The notes below the pieces were generated by a model. That model worked only from the letters and a program-made list of their open reading frames with translations. It made no database searches and had not been told where the DNA came from. A DNA stretch of 64,000 nucleotides from assembly GCA_011525785.1 (NCBI GenBank), contig WYBT01000005.1:1-64000 (forward strand), in the 5' to 3' direction. The translations under genes and the position numbers were made by a program. Source of the stretch: Planctomycetaceae bacterium. GTDB lineage: Bacteria > Planctomycetota > UBA1135 > GCA-002686595. Shown here piece after piece: positions 35,613-44,601 of the stretch; within the stretch, counting starts at the first letter, position 1, and each line of letters opens with the position of its first letter.

Positions 35613-36119
35613 CTACTTCGCCGCCGGGCGGTGGATGGTGACCTTGTTGATCGTGACCGGCTTCACCGGCTTGGAGTTCTCGCCGCCGCGCACCGTCGGC
35701 GCCTTGGCGATCTTGTCGAGCGTGTCATCGCCCTCGACCAGCTTCCCGAAGGCCGTGTACTGCTTGTCGAGGAAGCTCGCGTCGCCGTGGCAGATGAAGA
35801 ACTGCGAGCCGGCCGAGTTGGGGTCGCTCGAGCGCGCCATCGAGAGGATCCCGCGCACGTGCTTGGTGTCGTTGAACTCGGCCTTGATCTTGTAGCCTGG
35901 GCCGCCCATCCCGCTGCCTTCGGGGCAACCGCCCTGGATCATGAAGCCCGGGATCGTGCGGTGGAACACGGTGCCGTTGTAGAAGCCCTTCTCGGCGAGC
36001 TTGACGAAGTTCTCGACGTGGCCGGGGGCCTTGTCGGGGAAGAACTCGAGCTTCATCGAGCCGGCCGTGGTGTCGAGCGTCGCGGTGACGCCGGTGAGCG
36101 CGTGCTTGGTGTTGGTCAT
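35613..36119 (-). CDS. Cyclophilin-type peptidyl-prolyl isomerase
   Basis: A 168-residue single-domain cyclophilin without a signal peptide, so probably cytosolic. The catalytic FHRTIPGFMIQGG stretch carries the key Arg, and RSSDPNSAGSQFFICHGDASFLDKQYTAFGKL covers the rest of the active site. It catalyses proline cis-trans isomerisation during protein folding. The start is ATG 36119. The upstream cyclophilin ends 41 bases away. Two cyclophilins inside a CoA-metabolism block look like operon hitch-hikers and not pathway enzymes. Confidence 0.93.
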   Translation of the reverse strand: MTNTKHALTGVTATLDTTAGSMKLEFFPDKAPGHVENFVKLAEKGFYNGTVFHRTIPGFMIQGGCPEGSGMGGPGYKIKAEFNDTKHVRGILSMARSSDPNSAGSQFFICHGDASFLDKQYTAFGKLVEGDDTLDKIAKAPTVRGGENSKPVKPVTINKVTIHRPAAK

Positions 36120-36160
36120 GGACTTTCCTCGCTGGGGACTGGGCGCCGTGGCGCGCTGGA

Positions 36161-37171
36161 CTACTTGCTGGCCTTCAACACGATGGCGCGCTCGATGCGC
36201 TGCGGCTCGCGCGGCTTGTCGCGCTGGTCGCGCGGCGCGTTGACGATGCGGTCGACGGCCTCGAGGCCGAAGACCGTCTTGCCGAAGGCGCTGTACTGAC
36301 CGTCGAGCGCCCAGCCGTCGCCGTGCATGATGAAGAACTGGCACGAGGCCGAGTTGGGATCGGCGGTGCGCGCCGCCGAGAGCACACCGGGCACGTGCGA
36401 GCGCTCGGCGCGATACTCGATCGGGCGCTTGCCCTGTTGCTGCAAGCGGCCGTTGAGCTGCATCAGCTTCGAAGCCACGTCATAGCCGTGCACCTCGCCG
36501 ACCTTGTATTCGGTCGAGCCCGAGTCGCCCAGGCTCTTGATCGTGATCTTGGTGAACTCGCCGGGCAGCTTGCGCGGACCGTCGCCGCCGCCGGTGCCGG
36601 TGGGATCACCGCCCTGGATCATGAAGCCGGGGATCACGCGGTGGAACAGCAGCCCGTCGTAGAACTTGACCGAGACCAGGTCGAGGTAGTTGCGCACGTG
36701 CTTGGGCGCGATCTCGGGCCACAGCTCGAGCAGGATGTCGCCCTGGTTGGTGCGCAGCAGCACCTGGTAGTTCGCGAGCTCCGCGACCGGCATCGCGTTC
36801 TCGTCCATGAAGTTCAAGCCCGCCGGCGCCGGCATGAGCAGCTTCACGTCGACCGGGACGCCCTGGCCCGAGGCATGGGTGAGCTTGAAGCCCTTGGCGG
36901 CCTTGATGTGCGCCGAGAGATCGACTTCGCCGACGAGTGTGAAGCCGCCCGGCAGCTCGATGTCGGCGCCCGTGCGCTCGCCCAGCGGCTTGCCGTCGAC
37001 CTCGAACGCAGCCGGCGTGACCATCCAGCTCGCGACCTTCGCCCCGTCCGCGGGCGCCTGGATCGCGATCTCGGCCTTGAAGGCTTCGCCCTGGAGCAGC
37101 GCCGACGGCGCGCGCCACTCGACCTTGGCGTCGCCCGCGAGCGCCGCCAGCACCAGACCTGCGAGCTTCAT
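36161..37171 (-). CDS. Cyclophilin-type peptidyl-prolyl isomerase with N-terminal extension
   Basis: A 336-residue protein. A short hydrophobic N-terminus (about 1-13) may be a signal peptide, though it is weak. Residues about 15-110 look like an all-beta extension without a family I can name. The cyclophilin domain follows, with FHRVIPGFMIQGGDPTGTGGG and RTADPNSASCQFFIMHGDGW in the active site and an unusually long insertion between them. ATG 37171 overlaps the upstream dehydrogenase stop as ATGA. If exported, it would be the extracytoplasmic counterpart of the next gene's cytosolic enzyme. Confidence 0.85.
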   Translation of the reverse strand: MKLAGLVLAALAGDAKVEWRAPSALLQGEAFKAEIAIQAPADGAKVASWMVTPAAFEVDGKPLGERTGADIELPGGFTLVGEVDLSAHIKAAKGFKLTHASGQGVPVDVKLLMPAPAGLNFMDENAMPVAELANYQVLLRTNQGDILLELWPEIAPKHVRNYLDLVSVKFYDGLLFHRVIPGFMIQGGDPTGTGGGDGPRKLPGEFTKITIKSLGDSGSTEYKVGEVHGYDVASKLMQLNGRLQQQGKRPIEYRAERSHVPGVLSAARTADPNSASCQFFIMHGDGWALDGQYSAFGKTVFGLEAVDRIVNAPRDQRDKPREPQRIERAIVLKASK

Positions 37172-38085
37172 ACGCGCTTGTCCCCTTCCCACTTGTAGAA
37201 GCCCTCGCCGCTCTTGCGGCCGAGCTTCTTCTCATCGACCTTCTTCTTGAGCAGCGCGGGAACCTGGAACGAGGGATCGTTCGGGTAGCGCTTGGTCCAG
37301 CCTTCGACGATGAACAGCGTCGTGTCGAGGCCCACGTAGTCGGTCAGCTCGATCGGCCCCATCGGGTAGCCGCAGCCGAACTTCATCGCGGTGTCGATGT
37401 CCTCGGCGCTGGCGTCGCCGCGCTCGAGCATCTTCATCGCCTCGACCATGTACGGCACGAGCAGGCGGTTGACGACGAAGCCCGGCGTGTCCTTGCAGGC
37501 GACCGGCGCCTTGCCGCAGGCCTTGCCGAAGGCCATGGCGTCGGCGAACACGTCGTCGGCGGTCTTGGGCGTGCGCACGACCTCGACCAGCTTCATCAGC
37601 TGCACGGGGTTGAAGAAGTGCAGACCGACCATGCGCTGCGGGCGGCCGCTCGCGTCGCCCATCTCGCCGATCGGGAACGAGCTGGTGTTCGAGGCGAAGA
37701 TCGTCGAAGGCTTGCACAGCTTGCCGAGCTCGGCGAACAGCGCCTTCTTGACGTCGAGGTTCTCGACGATCGCCTCGATCACCAGATCGCAGTCGGCGAG
37801 GTCGGCCTTGTTGGTCGAGCCGGTGATGCGCGCACGCGTCGCGGCGGCGTCGGCGGCGGCCTTGGCCTTGGCGTCTTCAGCGCTCGCCTTGCCTTCCTTG
37901 ACGGCCTTTTCCGCGGCCTTTTCGGCCAGCTTCGCGAGGCTCTTGTCGATGCGCCCCAGGCCGCTGTCGAGGAACTTCTGCTCGGCTTCGAGCGCCACGA
38001 CCTGGAAACCGCCCTGCGCGGCCACTTGCACGATGCCGTGGCCCATCAGCCCGCAGCCGACGACGCCCACCTTCTTGATTGCCAT
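37168..38085 (-). CDS. 3-hydroxybutyryl-CoA dehydrogenase
   Basis: A 305-residue enzyme with an N-terminal Rossmann loop GVVGCGLMGHGI and a helical C-terminal domain. The catalytic HFFNP motif and SNTSSFPI are present, and the C-terminal GRKSGEGFYKW is typical. A Lys/Ala-rich helical stretch (about residues 45-88) is more charged than usual for the family. It would oxidise 3-hydroxyacyl-CoA with NAD, or reduce acetoacetyl-CoA, between the hydratase and thiolase steps of the neighbours. ATG 38085 is used. The stop overlaps the cyclophilin start by 4 bases. Confidence 0.93.
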   Translation of the reverse strand: MAIKKVGVVGCGLMGHGIVQVAAQGGFQVVALEAEQKFLDSGLGRIDKSLAKLAEKAAEKAVKEGKASAEDAKAKAAADAAATRARITGSTNKADLADCDLVIEAIVENLDVKKALFAELGKLCKPSTIFASNTSSFPIGEMGDASGRPQRMVGLHFFNPVQLMKLVEVVRTPKTADDVFADAMAFGKACGKAPVACKDTPGFVVNRLLVPYMVEAMKMLERGDASAEDIDTAMKFGCGYPMGPIELTDYVGLDTTLFIVEGWTKRYPNDPSFQVPALLKKKVDEKKLGRKSGEGFYKWEGDKRV

Positions 38086-38132
38086 GTCGTTTGTCCGTGT
38101 CTCGCTTGTCTGGTGTTCAGGTTCGCCAGGGT

Positions 38133-39338
38133 TCAGGTTCGCTCGAAGGCCGCCGCGAGCCCCAGCCCGCCGCTGATGCACAGCGTGGCGAGTCCGTGGC
38201 GCGCGTTGCGGCGCTTCATTTCATGCAGCAGCGTCACGACGATGCGCACGCCCGTGGCCCCGATCGGGTGCCCCAGGCTGATCGCGCCGCCGTTGACGTT
38301 GAGTCGCTCGAGGTCGAAGTCGAGCTCGCGGTGACAGGCCAGGACCTGCGCGGCGAACGCTTCGTTGAGTTCGACCAGGTCGTAGTCGCGCACGGCGAGT
38401 CCGTTGCGCTCGACGAGCTTGCGCACGGCCGGCACGGGCCCCACGCCCATCACTTCGGGGCGCACGCCCGCCTCGGTCGCGTGGCCGAGCGTCGCCAGCG
38501 GCTCATAGCCCAGCTCGCGCGCCTTCTCCGCGCTCATCACCAGCAGCGCAGCCGCGCCGTCGGTGATCCCGCTCGCGTTGCCGGCCGTGACCGAGCCGTT
38601 CTTCGCGTCGAACACCGGCGGCAGCTTGGCCATGTCGGCGATCGTCGCGTTCTCGCGCGGATGCTCGTCGCGCTCGATCCGCACCGGGCCCTTCTTGCCC
38701 GCGATCTCGACCGCGGCGATTTCCGCCTCGAAACGGCCCGCTTCGCGCGCGCGCTGCGCTTTGAGCTGGCTGTCGAGCGCGAACTGGTCCTGCTCGCCGC
38801 GCGAGATGCCCAGCTCCTTGGCCAGCTTCTCCGCAGTCTCGCCCATCACCATGTTCGACAGCGGACAGACGAAGCCGTCCTTGTACATGCCGTCGACGAC
38901 CGGCTGATGCCCGAGGCGGTAGCCCTTGCGGAAGTCGGGCAGCATGAAGGGCAGGCGGCTCATGCTCTCCGTGCCCGCGGCGATCGCGATCTCGCAGCGG
39001 CCGGCGCGGATCGAGTCGGCGACGAGCAGCAGCGCCTTCAAACCCGAACCGCAGGCCATGTTCACGGTCCACGCGGGCGTCTCGACCGGCACGCCGGAGC
39101 GCACGGAAATCTGCCGCCCGACGTTCGGCCCGCCGCCCGCCTGGCGGCCGTTGCCGACGATCACTTCGCCGACGCGCGCGGGGTCGAGCCCAGCCTGCGC
39201 CAGCACCGCCTTGACCGCCTCGACGCCCAGATCCGCGGACGACAGCTCGCTCAGCCCGCCCATGAACTTGCCGATGGGCGTGCGCCGGGCGTGGGTGATG
39301 ACCACTTGGGTTCCGGCGGGTCGCGATGCGCGCGTCAC
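38133..39338 (-). CDS. Acetyl-CoA C-acyltransferase (thiolase)
   Basis: A second 401-residue thiolase, clearly different in sequence from the one at 33389. The active-site Cys96 is in [11 protein letters not shown], the His loop is [17 protein letters not shown] and the second Cys is in LCISGGLG. It heads the minus-strand CoA block, followed 47 bases later by the 3-hydroxyacyl-CoA dehydrogenase. Two thiolases in one block suggest different chain lengths or opposite directions. GTG 39338 is the start used; the frame remains open far upstream but there lacks conservation. Confidence 0.9.
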   Translation of the reverse strand: MTRASRPAGTQVVITHARRTPIGKFMGGLSELSSADLGVEAVKAVLAQAGLDPARVGEVIVGNGRQAGGGPNVGRQISVRSGVPVETPAWTVNMACGSGLKALLLVADSIRAGRCEIAIAAGTESMSRLPFMLPDFRKGYRLGHQPVVDGMYKDGFVCPLSNMVMGETAEKLAKELGISRGEQDQFALDSQLKAQRAREAGRFEAEIAAVEIAGKKGPVRIERDEHPRENATIADMAKLPPVFDAKNGSVTAGNASGITDGAAALLVMSAEKARELGYEPLATLGHATEAGVRPEVMGVGPVPAVRKLVERNGLAVRDYDLVELNEAFAAQVLACHRELDFDLERLNVNGGAISLGHPIGATGVRIVVTLLHEMKRRNARHGLATLCISGGLGLAAAFERT

Positions 39339-39510
39339 GGGCGCTCCAGGGGCGGGTTCGGCGTTGGGGTGGCGGAGGACAGTGCGCAGCGGATCCGCGC
39401 CGCGCCGCACTTTGGGGGCAGAGAGGATAGGCGCCTCGCCCAGGGCTCGCAACAAAGCCGGGCCGCGGCCGCACATCTGTGCAGCTCGAACGCTTCCGAG
39501 GCGCGCTCGC

Positions 39511-40455
39511 GTGAGCGATACTCCCACTCGAGCCCTGACCGTGGAAAGCTCCGCAGTTCCCCCGCGAAATTCCAAGTCCGCCGCGGCGCCGTCGGCGGCG
39601 CGGGGTGAGACGCGCGACGACCCGCTGCTCGCGCTGCTGGGCGACGAGTCGCCGGTCGTGCGGCGCGAGGTGCGGCGCGCGCTGGAGGCCCGGGGCCGCG
39701 CGGCCGATGCGTGGCTCGCCCGCGCGGCGCGAAGCGACGATCCCCGAGTGCGAAGCGCAGCGCGCGGACTGATGCTGCGGCGCGCGCGTGCAGCCGTCGC
39801 GCGACGGATGCTGCGCCTCGCGCTCCGTCCACGCATCGCGCTCGAGAGCGGTTTGTGGCTGATGAGCCGATTCGAGACGCCCGGACTCGACGTGCGGCCC
39901 TTCCAGCTCGCGCTCGACGCCTGCGCCGCCGAAGTGCTGCAGCGTCTCGAGCGCGGCAAGTCGCGCGCGCGGCCCTCGGACGTATTGATCGACTACCTGG
40001 CGGGCGAGTTGCGCCTCGACGGCGACCGCGACGACTACCACCACCCGCACAACGTCTACCTGCACACGGCGCTCACCCGCCGGCGCGGGATGCCGCTCAC
40101 GCTGACCGCGCTGTACCTGTGCGTGGCGCGCCGCGCCTCGATCCGCGCCGCCGCAGTGGCGCTGCCCGGCCACGTGATGCTGCGCATCTACGACGGCGAC
40201 CGCGGCGTGCTGTGCGATCCGTTCAACGGCGGCAAGCGCCTGAGCGAGCGCGACTGTCTGGGCTACCTCGCCGACCACGGCCTGCCGTTCCAGCCGCACT
40301 GGTTCGACGACGCGAGCGAAGCCGCTCTGTGGCTGCGGCACCTGCGCAACCTGCAGCGCGCGTTCACGGACCTGGGGCTCAGCGCGGACGCGCGCGAGCT
40401 GCGCCCCGTGGTCAGCGTGCTCGAGCAACGCCTGGCCGGCGGAGCCAGGGCCTGA
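39511..40455 (+). CDS. SirB1/transglutaminase-like protein
   Basis: A 314-residue protein. After a HEAT-like N-terminal stretch (about 35-90) comes the SirB1/transglutaminase-like domain: [28 protein letters not shown], then [11 protein letters not shown] and [11 protein letters not shown], the usual order in this family. No catalytic Cys is visible at the start of the core helix, so it may be a binding protein and not an enzyme. Its role is not known, and relatives are often found near housekeeping genes. GTG 39511 is my start; GTG 39541 is possible. The stop shares a base with the next start (TGATG), so it is coupled to the Lon-N protein. Confidence 0.8.
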   Translation: MSDTPTRALTVESSAVPPRNSKSAAAPSAARGETRDDPLLALLGDESPVVRREVRRALEARGRAADAWLARAARSDDPRVRSAARGLMLRRARAAVARRMLRLALRPRIALESGLWLMSRFETPGLDVRPFQLALDACAAEVLQRLERGKSRARPSDVLIDYLAGELRLDGDRDDYHHPHNVYLHTALTRRRGMPLTLTALYLCVARRASIRAAAVALPGHVMLRIYDGDRGVLCDPFNGGKRLSERDCLGYLADHGLPFQPHWFDDASEAALWLRHLRNLQRAFTDLGLSADARELRPVVSVLEQRLAGGARA

Positions 40456-41117
40456 TGCAGCCCTGCGACGGTTTGCCGCAGGAGCGCGACGCGCAGCCGC
40501 CGGGCTCGATCGCGCCGCTGTTCCCGCTGCCGAACGTGTTCCTGTTCCCCGGCATGACCATGCCGCTGCACATCTTCGAGCCGCGCTACCGGCAGATGAT
40601 CGAGGACTCGCTCGACGGCCCGGGGCGCATCGTGATGGGCGCGGTTCTCGAGGGTCACCACGATCAACTCGCCGGCGCGCCGCCGGTGCACCACATCGCC
40701 GGCCTGGGCGAGATCATGCGCCACGAGCGCCTGCCCGACGGGCGCTTCCTGATCCTGCTGGTCGGCCTGGCGCGCGTGTTGATCCGCGAGACGCCCAGCG
40801 AGCGGCTCTACCGCAAGGTCGAAGCGATTCCGCTGCGCGAGCGACCGGCGCCAGAGCACGACGAGCCCGCTTTGCGCCGCACGCTCTCGCGCGCCATCGA
40901 CCAGCGCTCGCCGGAGCGCGTCGAGCTCGCCGACGAGGTCCCCGTGGGCCAACTGGCCGACATCCTCGCGCTGCTGCTCCAGCCTCCGCAGCGCACGATG
41001 CAGGAGCTGTTCTCGTGCATGTCGGTCGAGGAGCGCGCCAAACGCGTGCTCGACCTGCACGCCGCGACGCCGCCGAGCGAGCGACGCCCGCGCCCCGAGC
41101 GCGGCGATCGCGCCTGA
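40455..41117 (+). CDS. Lon N-terminal (LAN/PUA-like) domain protein
   Basis: A 220-residue stand-alone version of the substrate-binding N-terminal domain of Lon protease, without the ATPase or protease parts. APLFPLPNVFLFPGMTMPLHIFEPRYRQMIEDSL at the start and GLGEIMRHERLPDGRFLILLVGLAR are characteristic. The C-terminal third is helical. Such proteins are common in bacteria, and their partner and function are unknown. ATG 40455 overlaps the upstream stop by one base. It ends 16 bases from the convergent gene. Confidence 0.88.
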   Translation: MQPCDGLPQERDAQPPGSIAPLFPLPNVFLFPGMTMPLHIFEPRYRQMIEDSLDGPGRIVMGAVLEGHHDQLAGAPPVHHIAGLGEIMRHERLPDGRFLILLVGLARVLIRETPSERLYRKVEAIPLRERPAPEHDEPALRRTLSRAIDQRSPERVELADEVPVGQLADILALLLQPPQRTMQELFSCMSVEERAKRVLDLHAATPPSERRPRPERGDRA

Positions 41118-41133
41118 GCGCCGCGCGCAGCGT

Positions 41134-43680
41134 TCACAGCCCGACTGCGCGCAACTGATGCGCCAGCCACAGCGCGCGCAAGCCCGCTTCGTCGGGGCCG
41201 GCTTCGACTTCGAAGCTGTCGAACTCGCAGCGCATCGGCGAGTGGAGCAGGACGAGCACGTGCCCGTCGCCCAGTCCGCTCGCAGGAAGCTGCGCGCGCT
41301 GCTCGCCGTTGACCAGGCCGCGAATGTGCTCGCTGTCGATCTGGAGTTCGAGCGCGTACTTCGCTCCCACCACGAACCCGCGCGACTTCCAGTCGCTGAG
41401 CTGGAGCTTGTTCTCGAGGTCGTAAGCCAGGAGGCTGCCCGACAGGTTCTGGGCGACGTACACCCCATCTCCGCGATGTCCGGCGAGCAACAAGAAGCCG
41501 GCGACGCCATCGAAATCGTTCTCGCCCATCCGCACCTGGGCGCGCACGGTGATCGGACCGCGGAACGCCAAAGGGAGCTTCCAGGTGGACGACCCGCGCA
41601 CGACCCAGTGACCGCGCACCACTTCCGCGCTGGCCGACGCGATCGATTCGATCTCGCCCAGGGAGCTGCGATACTCGGCCAGCACGCTCGGCTGCTCGAT
41701 GAACATCGCACCGTGCGACGCTTCGGAGAAGTCCATGCGCCAGCGCACGCGACTGTCCGCCAAGGTTTCCACGCGTCCGGGCAGCGTCGCCAAGGCAGCC
41801 GAGTGTGAGAACGTGAACTCGCTCGCGAACCCGACGGCCGCCCGCAGCCGTTCGCTGCGAGCGCTCACGAACTCGAGGTCGCCGAAGTCCTTCTGCAGCG
41901 CCGTCGCCGCGTCGATGAACGCTTGCGCCGAGGCCGCGTCCTCGGGCGCACCGACATCGGCGAGCGCCTGCATCCGCAGCGCGGCCTCGCCGAGCCGCAG
42001 CACACCGGGATACCAAGTCTCGAAGTCGTCGCGCAGGTCCGACTGCTTGGGATCGCGCTTGTCGAGCCGGCGCAGCGCGCGCTCGTCGGCGTCGAGCAGG
42101 CTCTGGAAGTGACGCGCCCAGGCGCTCGGACCGGCGGACAACTCCTTGGAGAGCCCGCCGAGCCACTCGCTCGCCGCAAGCTTGGTCACCGGCAACGACT
42201 CGACGCCGAGGCGATTGGCGTCGAAGCTGATCGTCTCGTCCTCGAAACGCGTGATGCGCGCCACGAGCTTGGCGTCGCCGATCGACCAGCTCACCTTCGC
42301 GCCGCTCGCCACCAGGGCGGCGAAGTGCGCGTCGCGCAGTTCGATCAACGCCGCGACGCGCTCCGCGTCCCGCTGAACGCGCCGCTCGATCTCCGAGCCC
42401 CGCGCTCGCTCGAGGAGCAGCTCGAGCTGCTCGCGGGCTGCGCGCAACTCGCCGCGCCGGGCGCGTTGGAGCAGCACGCCGTGGGACGCGAGGAGATCCT
42501 CGCGCGAGGGAGCGAGCGCCGCGAACGCGCTGGCGGAGGCGTCCCGTTGGGCAACACCTGCGGTCGGCGCGGCGCCTTCCGGCGCGGCCGCGGGCTTCTT
42601 GAACAACTGCTCGACGACCGCGACGTCGACGGGCGATCCCGGCGTCAGCTTGGCGTGCTCGCGAAGCACCCAGGCGTAGAAGTCGCGCTCGAGCGCGGCG
42701 AGCTCGATGTCCTTGAACGACTTGGCGAACGTGTCCGCGACGGCCCGGCCGCTGAGCGCGAAGCCCAGGTAGTCGAGCGCGCTCTTGCGCCGCGCCGGCC
42801 CCGCGGCGTCGAGCAGGTAGTGCATCCACAGCTCGCACTCGCCTCTCCACGCGCTCGACAGGCGGCCACTGTCGAAGGCGAGCTTCGCGCCCTCCGCACG
42901 ACCGTGCGCCACGGTCCAGATCTGACTCAGGTCGGCCGCCGCGACCAGCTCGGCGAGCGAAATGAGGTAGACGTCGCGCAACTTCGCGTCGTGCACGAGT
43001 CCGGCGATCGCGTTCAGCGCGCCCTTGCGCGGCGCTCGCGTCGCGAGGGACTGCGGAACAACGCCGACTCCGCTCGTGAGGTAGCCGCCCAACCCCACGA
43101 TGACCCAAGGAAGGCGGATCTCCCCGACGTCGGCGCGATAGTGCGCATGCAGCAGCGCGTGGGTGAACTCGGACAGGATGTCCGCGCGCCGCTGGAGGAG
43201 CGCCGTGTCCCCGCCCGAGTGGAACGTCGCGGTCCAGCGCGAGCGCCGCTCGAAGTACGCCGCGGGACCGATGTAGCCGGTGAACTTCACAGACTCGGAG
43301 TAGTTGACCCAGTCGCCGTGGGTCTGCAGCACGCACACCGCGTTGAGCGGGATGTCCGAGCGACGCTGCAACCCGAGCGGCTCGGCGATCGTCTTGCGGA
43401 ACTCGGCTTCGAGCGCCTGGAACCAGGGCAGGTGCGCTTCGATCATCGCGGCGCGCCAGTTCGGCGTCTCGACCTGCGGACGCTGGAGGTACAAGGCGAT
43501 CGCCCCCTGCACCTCGGCGGGCTCCATCAGCACTTTCGAGAAGAACGAGTGCGAAGTGAGCCTCCGCTCGTGCTCGCGCACGAACTCCTCGCTGGAAACC
43601 GCTTCCGCGCTCGTCGACTGCGGCAACCGGGCGGAGCACAAGAAGGGCGCGAGCCACACAAGCAGGATTGCGAGTCCCAT
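41134..43680 (-). CDS. Large exported protein with a degenerate gluzincin-like site
   Basis: An 848-residue protein with a signal peptide (about residues 1-17). Around residue 170 the segment ILSEFTHALLHAHYR, followed by GLGGYLTSG, looks like the metal-site helix and glutamate helix of DUF1570/gluzincin-type peptidases, but the first His of HExxH is Ser and the downstream Glu is missing, so peptidase activity is unlikely. The middle is helical and charged. The last 200 residues are beta-rich and resemble a concanavalin/LamG-like sandwich. No family name is secure. A TAAGAT hexamer lies 7 bases before ATG 43680. Confidence 0.7.
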   Translation of the reverse strand: MGLAILLVWLAPFLCSARLPQSTSAEAVSSEEFVREHERRLTSHSFFSKVLMEPAEVQGAIALYLQRPQVETPNWRAAMIEAHLPWFQALEAEFRKTIAEPLGLQRRSDIPLNAVCVLQTHGDWVNYSESVKFTGYIGPAAYFERRSRWTATFHSGGDTALLQRRADILSEFTHALLHAHYRADVGEIRLPWVIVGLGGYLTSGVGVVPQSLATRAPRKGALNAIAGLVHDAKLRDVYLISLAELVAAADLSQIWTVAHGRAEGAKLAFDSGRLSSAWRGECELWMHYLLDAAGPARRKSALDYLGFALSGRAVADTFAKSFKDIELAALERDFYAWVLREHAKLTPGSPVDVAVVEQLFKKPAAAPEGAAPTAGVAQRDASASAFAALAPSREDLLASHGVLLQRARRGELRAAREQLELLLERARGSEIERRVQRDAERVAALIELRDAHFAALVASGAKVSWSIGDAKLVARITRFEDETISFDANRLGVESLPVTKLAASEWLGGLSKELSAGPSAWARHFQSLLDADERALRRLDKRDPKQSDLRDDFETWYPGVLRLGEAALRMQALADVGAPEDAASAQAFIDAATALQKDFGDLEFVSARSERLRAAVGFASEFTFSHSAALATLPGRVETLADSRVRWRMDFSEASHGAMFIEQPSVLAEYRSSLGEIESIASASAEVVRGHWVVRGSSTWKLPLAFRGPITVRAQVRMGENDFDGVAGFLLLAGHRGDGVYVAQNLSGSLLAYDLENKLQLSDWKSRGFVVGAKYALELQIDSEHIRGLVNGEQRAQLPASGLGDGHVLVLLHSPMRCEFDSFEVEAGPDEAGLRALWLAHQLRAVGL

Positions 43681-43687
43681 CCTCGCG

Positions 43688-43693
43688 ATCTTA
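43688..43693 (-). promoter_or_regulatory. Putative -10 element, near-leaderless start
   Basis: On the minus strand TAAGAT precedes ATG 43680 by 7 bases (CGCGAGG). The GAGG could act as a very close Shine-Dalgarno sequence, but a leaderless transcript is the simpler reading. Confidence 0.4.
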
Positions 43694-43723
43694 GCCGCCC
43701 TACTCTCGCCCTGGTGACGCGGT

Positions 43724-44491
43724 TCAGCCTGCCAGCGTCGCCACGACCGGCGCGTGGTCGCTGGGCTTCTCGCCGCCGCGCGCGAGCGTGTCGATCTCGA
43801 CGGCGAAGCAGGCGTCGAGCGCGGGCTGACTCATCAGGAAGTGATCGATGCGCAGGCCCATCTTCCTCTCGAATCCACGCGTGCGAAAATCCCACCAAGT
43901 GTAGTGGCCGCCGTCCTGCGTGAACTTGCGAAAGGCGTCGTGCAGGCCGGGCGCCATGACGCGCGCCAACGCGTTGCGCTCGGGAGTCGAGCACAGGATC
44001 TTCTCGCGCCAGGCCTCGGGGTCGTACACGTCGCGGTCGTCGAAGGTGATGTTGAAATCACCCGTGAGGACCACCTTTTCGCGCATGTCGAAACTCGCCA
44101 CGTAGTCGGCGAGGCGCGCGAGCCACTCGAGCTTGTAGGCGTACTTCTCACTGCCGACGGCTTCGCCGTTGACGACATACGCATTGACCAGGAGCACGTC
44201 CCCCACCTGCGCCGAGATCACGCGCCTCTGTGCGTTCTCGTCCTCGCCCGGCACGCCGCGCCGCACATCCTCGATGCGCGAGCGGGAGAGGATCGCCACG
44301 CCGTTGTAGGTTTTCTGGCCGAAAGTCTCGACGTTGTAGCCCAGCTCCTCGATCGGCTCGCGCGGGAACTGCTCGTCGAGGCACTTGATCTCCTGCAGCG
44401 CCACCACGTCGGGGCGCGCGGTCTCCAACCAGTCGAGCACGCGCGGCAGGCGCGCACGCACCGAGTTCACGTTCCAGGTGGCGATCTTCAT
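43724..44491 (-). CDS. xthA: Exodeoxyribonuclease III
   Basis: A 255-residue apurinic/apyrimidinic endonuclease and 3'-5' exonuclease of base-excision repair. All the family residues are seen: Asn7 in TWNVNSVRAR, Glu34 in LQEIKC, the TGDFNITF and DAFR segments, RIDHFL and the C-terminal SDHAPVVA with the catalytic His. The length is normal. ATG 44491 is preceded on the minus strand by TACGCT (44507-44502) with 10 bases between. It is divergent from the helicase gene. Confidence 0.95.
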   Translation of the reverse strand: MKIATWNVNSVRARLPRVLDWLETARPDVVALQEIKCLDEQFPREPIEELGYNVETFGQKTYNGVAILSRSRIEDVRRGVPGEDENAQRRVISAQVGDVLLVNAYVVNGEAVGSEKYAYKLEWLARLADYVASFDMREKVVLTGDFNITFDDRDVYDPEAWREKILCSTPERNALARVMAPGLHDAFRKFTQDGGHYTWWDFRTRGFERKMGLRIDHFLMSQPALDACFAVEIDTLARGGEKPSDHAPVVATLAG

Positions 44492-44501
44492 GCGAGCCGA
44501 A

Positions 44502-44507
44502 AGCGTA
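44502..44507 (-). promoter_or_regulatory. Putative -10 element for xthA
   Basis: On the minus strand TACGCT lies 10 bases before ATG 44491. No Shine-Dalgarno sequence is seen in the gap. Confidence 0.3.
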
Positions 44508-44601
44508 TGCTCTGCCCCATCGCGCCCCCAAGCGCGGGCCCCCGCAGTGAGCGGCGCCGCCCGCGAGCCCCGCGCGCTGTTCCGCAGGAAGAGACGAGAT
44601 T

